Assembly: GCF_003762835.1 (NCBI RefSeq)
Contig: NZ_RJWA01000002.1
Location: 558,001-622,000, forward strand
Direction of reading: 5' to 3'
Source: Micromonospora sp. HM5-17
GTDB lineage: Bacteria > Actinomycetota > Actinomycetes > Mycobacteriales > Micromonosporaceae
Length of the DNA stretch: 64,000 bases
Position 1 is the stretch's first letter. Every line of letters starts with the position of its first letter. The notes under the pieces were generated by a model. The model made no database searches. It had not been told where the DNA came from and was given only the letters and a program-made list of their open reading frames with translations. Shown one piece after another: positions 63,182-64,000 of this stretch. A program made the translations under genes and the position numbers.

Positions 63182-64000
63182 GTGGACGCTTCGAACAACC
63201 CTGCCCCCGCCCCGTCGACCAGCAGTACCCCCGTCCCATCCGGCACCACCGCGATCCCCGCCCAGCGCTCCGGCGGCGGGGACGCCACCACCGAGCCGCG
63301 GGTCTGGCGTGCCGGCAGGCTCGAGCCGATGCCGATCCGGGAGCTTCCCGAGGCGCCGCCCTCGATCCACCTCCTCGGTCCCACCGTGTTTCTCGTCGCG
63401 CTCGGCGTGGGCATGGGGGAGTCGTACATGTGGCCCCGGCTGGTCCTGATCTTCGGACCGGAGATCCGGTGGCTGTTCCTCATCGGCGTCACGCTGCAGG
63501 CCTTCGTCATGCTGGAGATGGCGCGGTACGCGATGGCCACCGGGGAGAGCATCTTCTTCGGTGCCGCCCGGGTCTTCAAACCGCTGATGTGGTTCTTCTT
63601 CGTCACCGCCATCCTGGTCTACATCTGGCCGGGCCACCTCTCCACCGGGGCTGCGGCCTTCGAGCAGGTGACCGGAATACCCTGGACCGTCTCGGCCTGT
63701 GTCGGTCTGATCCTGGTCGGCGTCATCTTCAGCCTGGCCAAGGTGATCTATCCGCTGTTGGAGAACCTGCTCGGCATCCTGATCGGGGTGCTCGTGCTCG
63801 GCACGGCGGTCGTCGCCTCCATCGTCGGACGGTGGAGCGACGTCACCGCGACCGTCGGCGGCATGTTTCACTTCGGGTACCTGCCGGACGAGGCGATGTC
63901 GGCGGCCTGGTTCCCGGTGATCGTCGGGGCGATCGCCTTCGCCGGCCCCTCCGGCATGCAGCAGATGTGGTACACGCTGCATCTGCGGGATTCCGGCGCC
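63182..64000 (+). CDS. Nramp-fold transporter, N-terminal part (runs off the window)
   Basis: The first 273 codons of a membrane transporter that continues beyond the window. A ~55-residue Pro/Ser-rich tail precedes the first helices. The segment LGPTVFLVALGVGMGESYMWPRL aligns with helix 1 of the Nramp fold, but MGES (78-81) replaces the metal-binding DPGN. Helix 6 reads AGPSGMQQMW (255-263) where metal transporters have the Met-Pro-His motif. This suggests a non-metal substrate. GTG with AGGAGG 6 bases upstream. Next to frc and the acyl-CoA synthetase, a carboxylate is plausible but unproven. Confidence 0.75.
   Translation, partial: MDASNNPAPAPSTSSTPVPSGTTAIPAQRSGGGDATTEPRVWRAGRLEPMPIRELPEAPPSIHLLGPTVFLVALGVGMGESYMWPRLVLIFGPEIRWLFLIGVTLQAFVMLEMARYAMATGESIFFGAARVFKPLMWFFFVTAILVYIWPGHLSTGAAAFEQVTGIPWTVSACVGLILVGVIFSLAKVIYPLLENLLGILIGVLVLGTAVVASIVGRWSDVTATVGGMFHFGYLPDEAMSAAWFPVIVGAIAFAGPSGMQQMWYTLHLRDSGA

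Overview
The window is very GC-rich, uses GTG and TTG starts freely, has good Shine-Dalgarno sites, many 1-11 bp gene overlaps and long GC hairpins without T-tracts. With a conservon (histidine kinase, roadblock, DUF742, GTPase), LacI regulators, a RamB/ScfR-type regulator and many two-component systems, this points to a soil actinomycete, most likely of the Micromonosporaceae or a related family. The assignment is from gene content and composition only. I recognise 52 protein genes. I saw no rRNA, tRNA, CRISPR array, insertion sequence or phage gene.

Left third (1-24 kb): a four-gene conservon on the minus strand (225-4318); a small unknown protein; an MFS exporter with a divergent LacI regulator; a two-gene drug-type ABC exporter divergent from a kinase/regulator pair; a LacI regulator divergent from a complete branched-chain-type ABC importer (12722-17316), with a perfect 28-bp palindrome between them; a secreted sugar-dehydrogenase-like protein; an acetoacetate-decarboxylase-family enzyme; and an MMPL transporter.

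Middle (22.8-44.4 kb): a RamB-like regulator divergent from isocitrate lyase and malate synthase (glyoxylate bypass); an MMPL transporter divergent from a two-component system with a perfect 20-bp palindrome between them; a cobalamin-binding-type protein; a lone zinc-free bL36 ribosomal protein; a compact module of D-serine-dehydratase-like enzyme, regulator, amidohydrolase and RidA; a sugar ABC importer with a GH20 hexosaminidase that resembles chitobiose uptake loci; and an MFS transporter.

Right third (44.7-64 kb) is the most coherent and most interesting part. It encodes a NAD-dependent molybdenum formate dehydrogenase (fdsG-B-A-D), its maturation genes (moeA, fdhD), hydroxypyruvate isomerase, tartronate semialdehyde reductase and glycerate kinase, an oxalate/formate-antiporter-family carrier, SucCD, a formyl-CoA:oxalate CoA-transferase, a domain-permuted ADP-forming acyl-CoA synthetase and the start of an Nramp-fold transporter without the metal-binding motifs. 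Four promoter regions in this part carry the same short palindrome, CATACnGTATG. I read this as one oxalate/formate/glyoxylate regulon. Oxalyl-CoA decarboxylase and glyoxylate carboligase, which would close the pathway, are not in the window; the cluster runs off its right end.
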